The notes beneath the pieces were generated by a model. That model was not told the DNA's origin and did not search any database. It saw only the letters and a list, made by a program, of their open reading frames with translations. A program made the translations under genes and the position numbers. A DNA stretch of 32,251 nt from Nitrososphaerota archaeon (GTDB taxonomy: Archaea; Thermoproteota; Nitrososphaeria; Nitrososphaerales; Nitrosopumilaceae). How positions within the stretch are numbered: position 1 is the stretch's first letter; every line of letters starts with the position of its first letter. This document shows, piece by piece, positions 31,504 through 32,251 of the stretch. The stretch spans positions 1 to 32,251 of the forward strand of contig JABDDN010000015.1 in assembly GCA_013287585.1 (NCBI GenBank), given 5' to 3'.

Positions 31504-32001
31504 GTGTTAATCGATTTCTTAAAACCCATACTTGAAAATCCTTTCTTTGTAAAGTATGGTCTACTTGGTCTTTTTCTTAATTCCATATTTGCTTCATTTA
31601 TTCCATTTCCAATTGCAATAACATCAACAGCACTCCTTCTAGATGGTCAAAACCCAATAATGGTATTCACAGTCATGGCCATCGGTTCTGTGGGAGGCGG
31701 CATTCTAACATATTTTGTAGGATATGATGGAAAAAAAATTTACAGATTTTTGCGAAAAACACAAAGAAGTGAGGATTATGACAAAGGTTTTGTCTGGTTG
31801 AACAAATATGGTTGGATCATAATTTTTGCATTAAGTTTGGTACCCATACTAACCGAGATTGTGACAATTATTGCAGGAGTGAAGAAATATGATTTTAAAA
31901 AATTTGCAATTTCCATGTGCATAGCAAGGACAACTAGCTCGTTTGCCTCTGTTTATTTTGGCAGTATGTTTCTCCAATATTTTAATTACTTCAAATTTTA
32001 A
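31504..32001 (+). CDS. VTT/DedA-like (SNARE-associated) membrane protein
   Basis: 165-aa membrane protein with about four hydrophobic segments (15-35, 50-72, 100-125, 135-160). SFIPFPIAITSTALLLDG and GSVGGGILTYFVGYDGKK match the re-entrant first half, and FALSLVPILTEIVTIIAGVKKYDFKKFAISM the second half, of YqaA/DedA-type VTT domains. These are thought to scramble or transport lipids or ions; the substrate is unknown. The start is GTG 31504 (VLIDFLKP); no ATG is available before the first helix. Confidence 0.75.
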   Translation: MLIDFLKPILENPFFVKYGLLGLFLNSIFASFIPFPIAITSTALLLDGQNPIMVFTVMAIGSVGGGILTYFVGYDGKKIYRFLRKTQRSEDYDKGFVWLNKYGWIIIFALSLVPILTEIVTIIAGVKKYDFKKFAISMCIARTTSSFASVYFGSMFLQYFNYFKF

Positions 32002-32080
32002 GTAAAAATACAATATAACATAACTTGGTAGCAAATTAGAAGGGTTTTATTCAGTAAAACCAAACATACTATGAGTAAGA

Positions 32081-32251
32081 ATGGGAGTTCCAGAAAAAAT
32101 TCAAGCCATAAAAGATGAGATGGCAAAGACGCAGATTAACAAGGCAACCGAACATCACGTAGGACTGCTCAAAGCAAAACTTGCAAAGCTAAAACGCGAG
32201 CAAGAAGATGCAAAATCCAAATCCTCTGGAAGTTCAATTGGGTTTGATATC
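32081..32251 (+). CDS. DRG-family GTP-binding protein, 3' end outside window
   Basis: The first 57 codons of a translation-associated DRG/Rbg GTPase. MGVPEKIQAIKDEMAKTQ, KATEHHVGLLKAKLAKLKRE and the start of the G-domain linker SSGSSIGFDI are the standard N-terminal helical region of DRG, which precedes the G1 motif just past the window end. ATG 32081 is fixed by an in-frame stop at 32072. DRG proteins bind ribosome-associated factors in archaea and eukaryotes. Confidence 0.85.
   Translation, partial: MGVPEKIQAIKDEMAKTQINKATEHHVGLLKAKLAKLKREQEDAKSKSSGSSIGFDI

Overview
This AT-rich window looks like the chromosome of an ammonia-oxidising-type archaeon (Thaumarchaeota/Nitrososphaerota, probably Nitrosopumilales-like). 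The evidence is an archaeal tRNA-splicing endonuclease, an archaeal TrmI methyltransferase, a DRG-type GTPase, a proteasome beta subunit, a DUF504 protein, an ADP-dependent NAD(P)H-hydrate dehydratase, a PEFG-type C-terminal sorting signal on a phosphate-binding protein, many TTG/GTG starts, and very short or absent leaders. I saw no rRNA, tRNA, CRISPR array, transposase or prophage gene.

Region 1 (1-2256): the 3' four fifths of an ATP-dependent DNA ligase, then a DUF47/PhoU-like protein. Region 2 (2257-16037) is a phosphate island. It holds two PstS phosphate-binding proteins (one with a PEFG surface-sorting tail), a tightly packed pstC-pstA-pstB-phoU operon, and a divergent AbrB-PhoU fusion regulator followed by a CHAD protein. 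It continues with a Ppx/GppA-type exopolyphosphatase, a SixA-like phosphohistidine phosphatase, two overlapping thymidylate-kinase-like P-loop proteins (the second with a changed Walker A) and a secreted phosphoesterase. Together these would capture, import, sense, store and release phosphate. The palindrome CTATATAG appears in the intergenic DNA before pstS1, pstS2, pstC/regulator and the kinase pair. It lies 73-77 nt before the first three starts, so it is a candidate Pho-regulon operator. The regulator and kinase promoters also share a roughly 50-bp upstream block.

Region 3 (16184-18951) holds a small unknown gene enclosed by a perfect 19-bp inverted repeat and by two hairpins built on the same stem sequence. 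It also has a stand-alone Lrp/AsnC-type RAM protein followed by a 43-aa ORF, a small cysteine-rich protein, endA and two unknown proteins. Region 4 (19049-23034) holds a double short-chain dehydrogenase with a degenerate second domain, a hot-dog (MaoC-like) partner, a TSUP permease and two membrane-anchored unknown proteins.

Region 5 (23200-32251) is housekeeping. It contains homoserine dehydrogenase with a PUA protein, a proteasome beta subunit lacking the catalytic Thr, an M20 peptidase with NnrD, TrmI, ArgS with a phosphoglycolate-type HAD phosphatase, a DUF504 protein, a VTT/DedA-like membrane protein and the start of a DRG GTPase. All functional calls rest on reading motifs by eye; no database search was possible.
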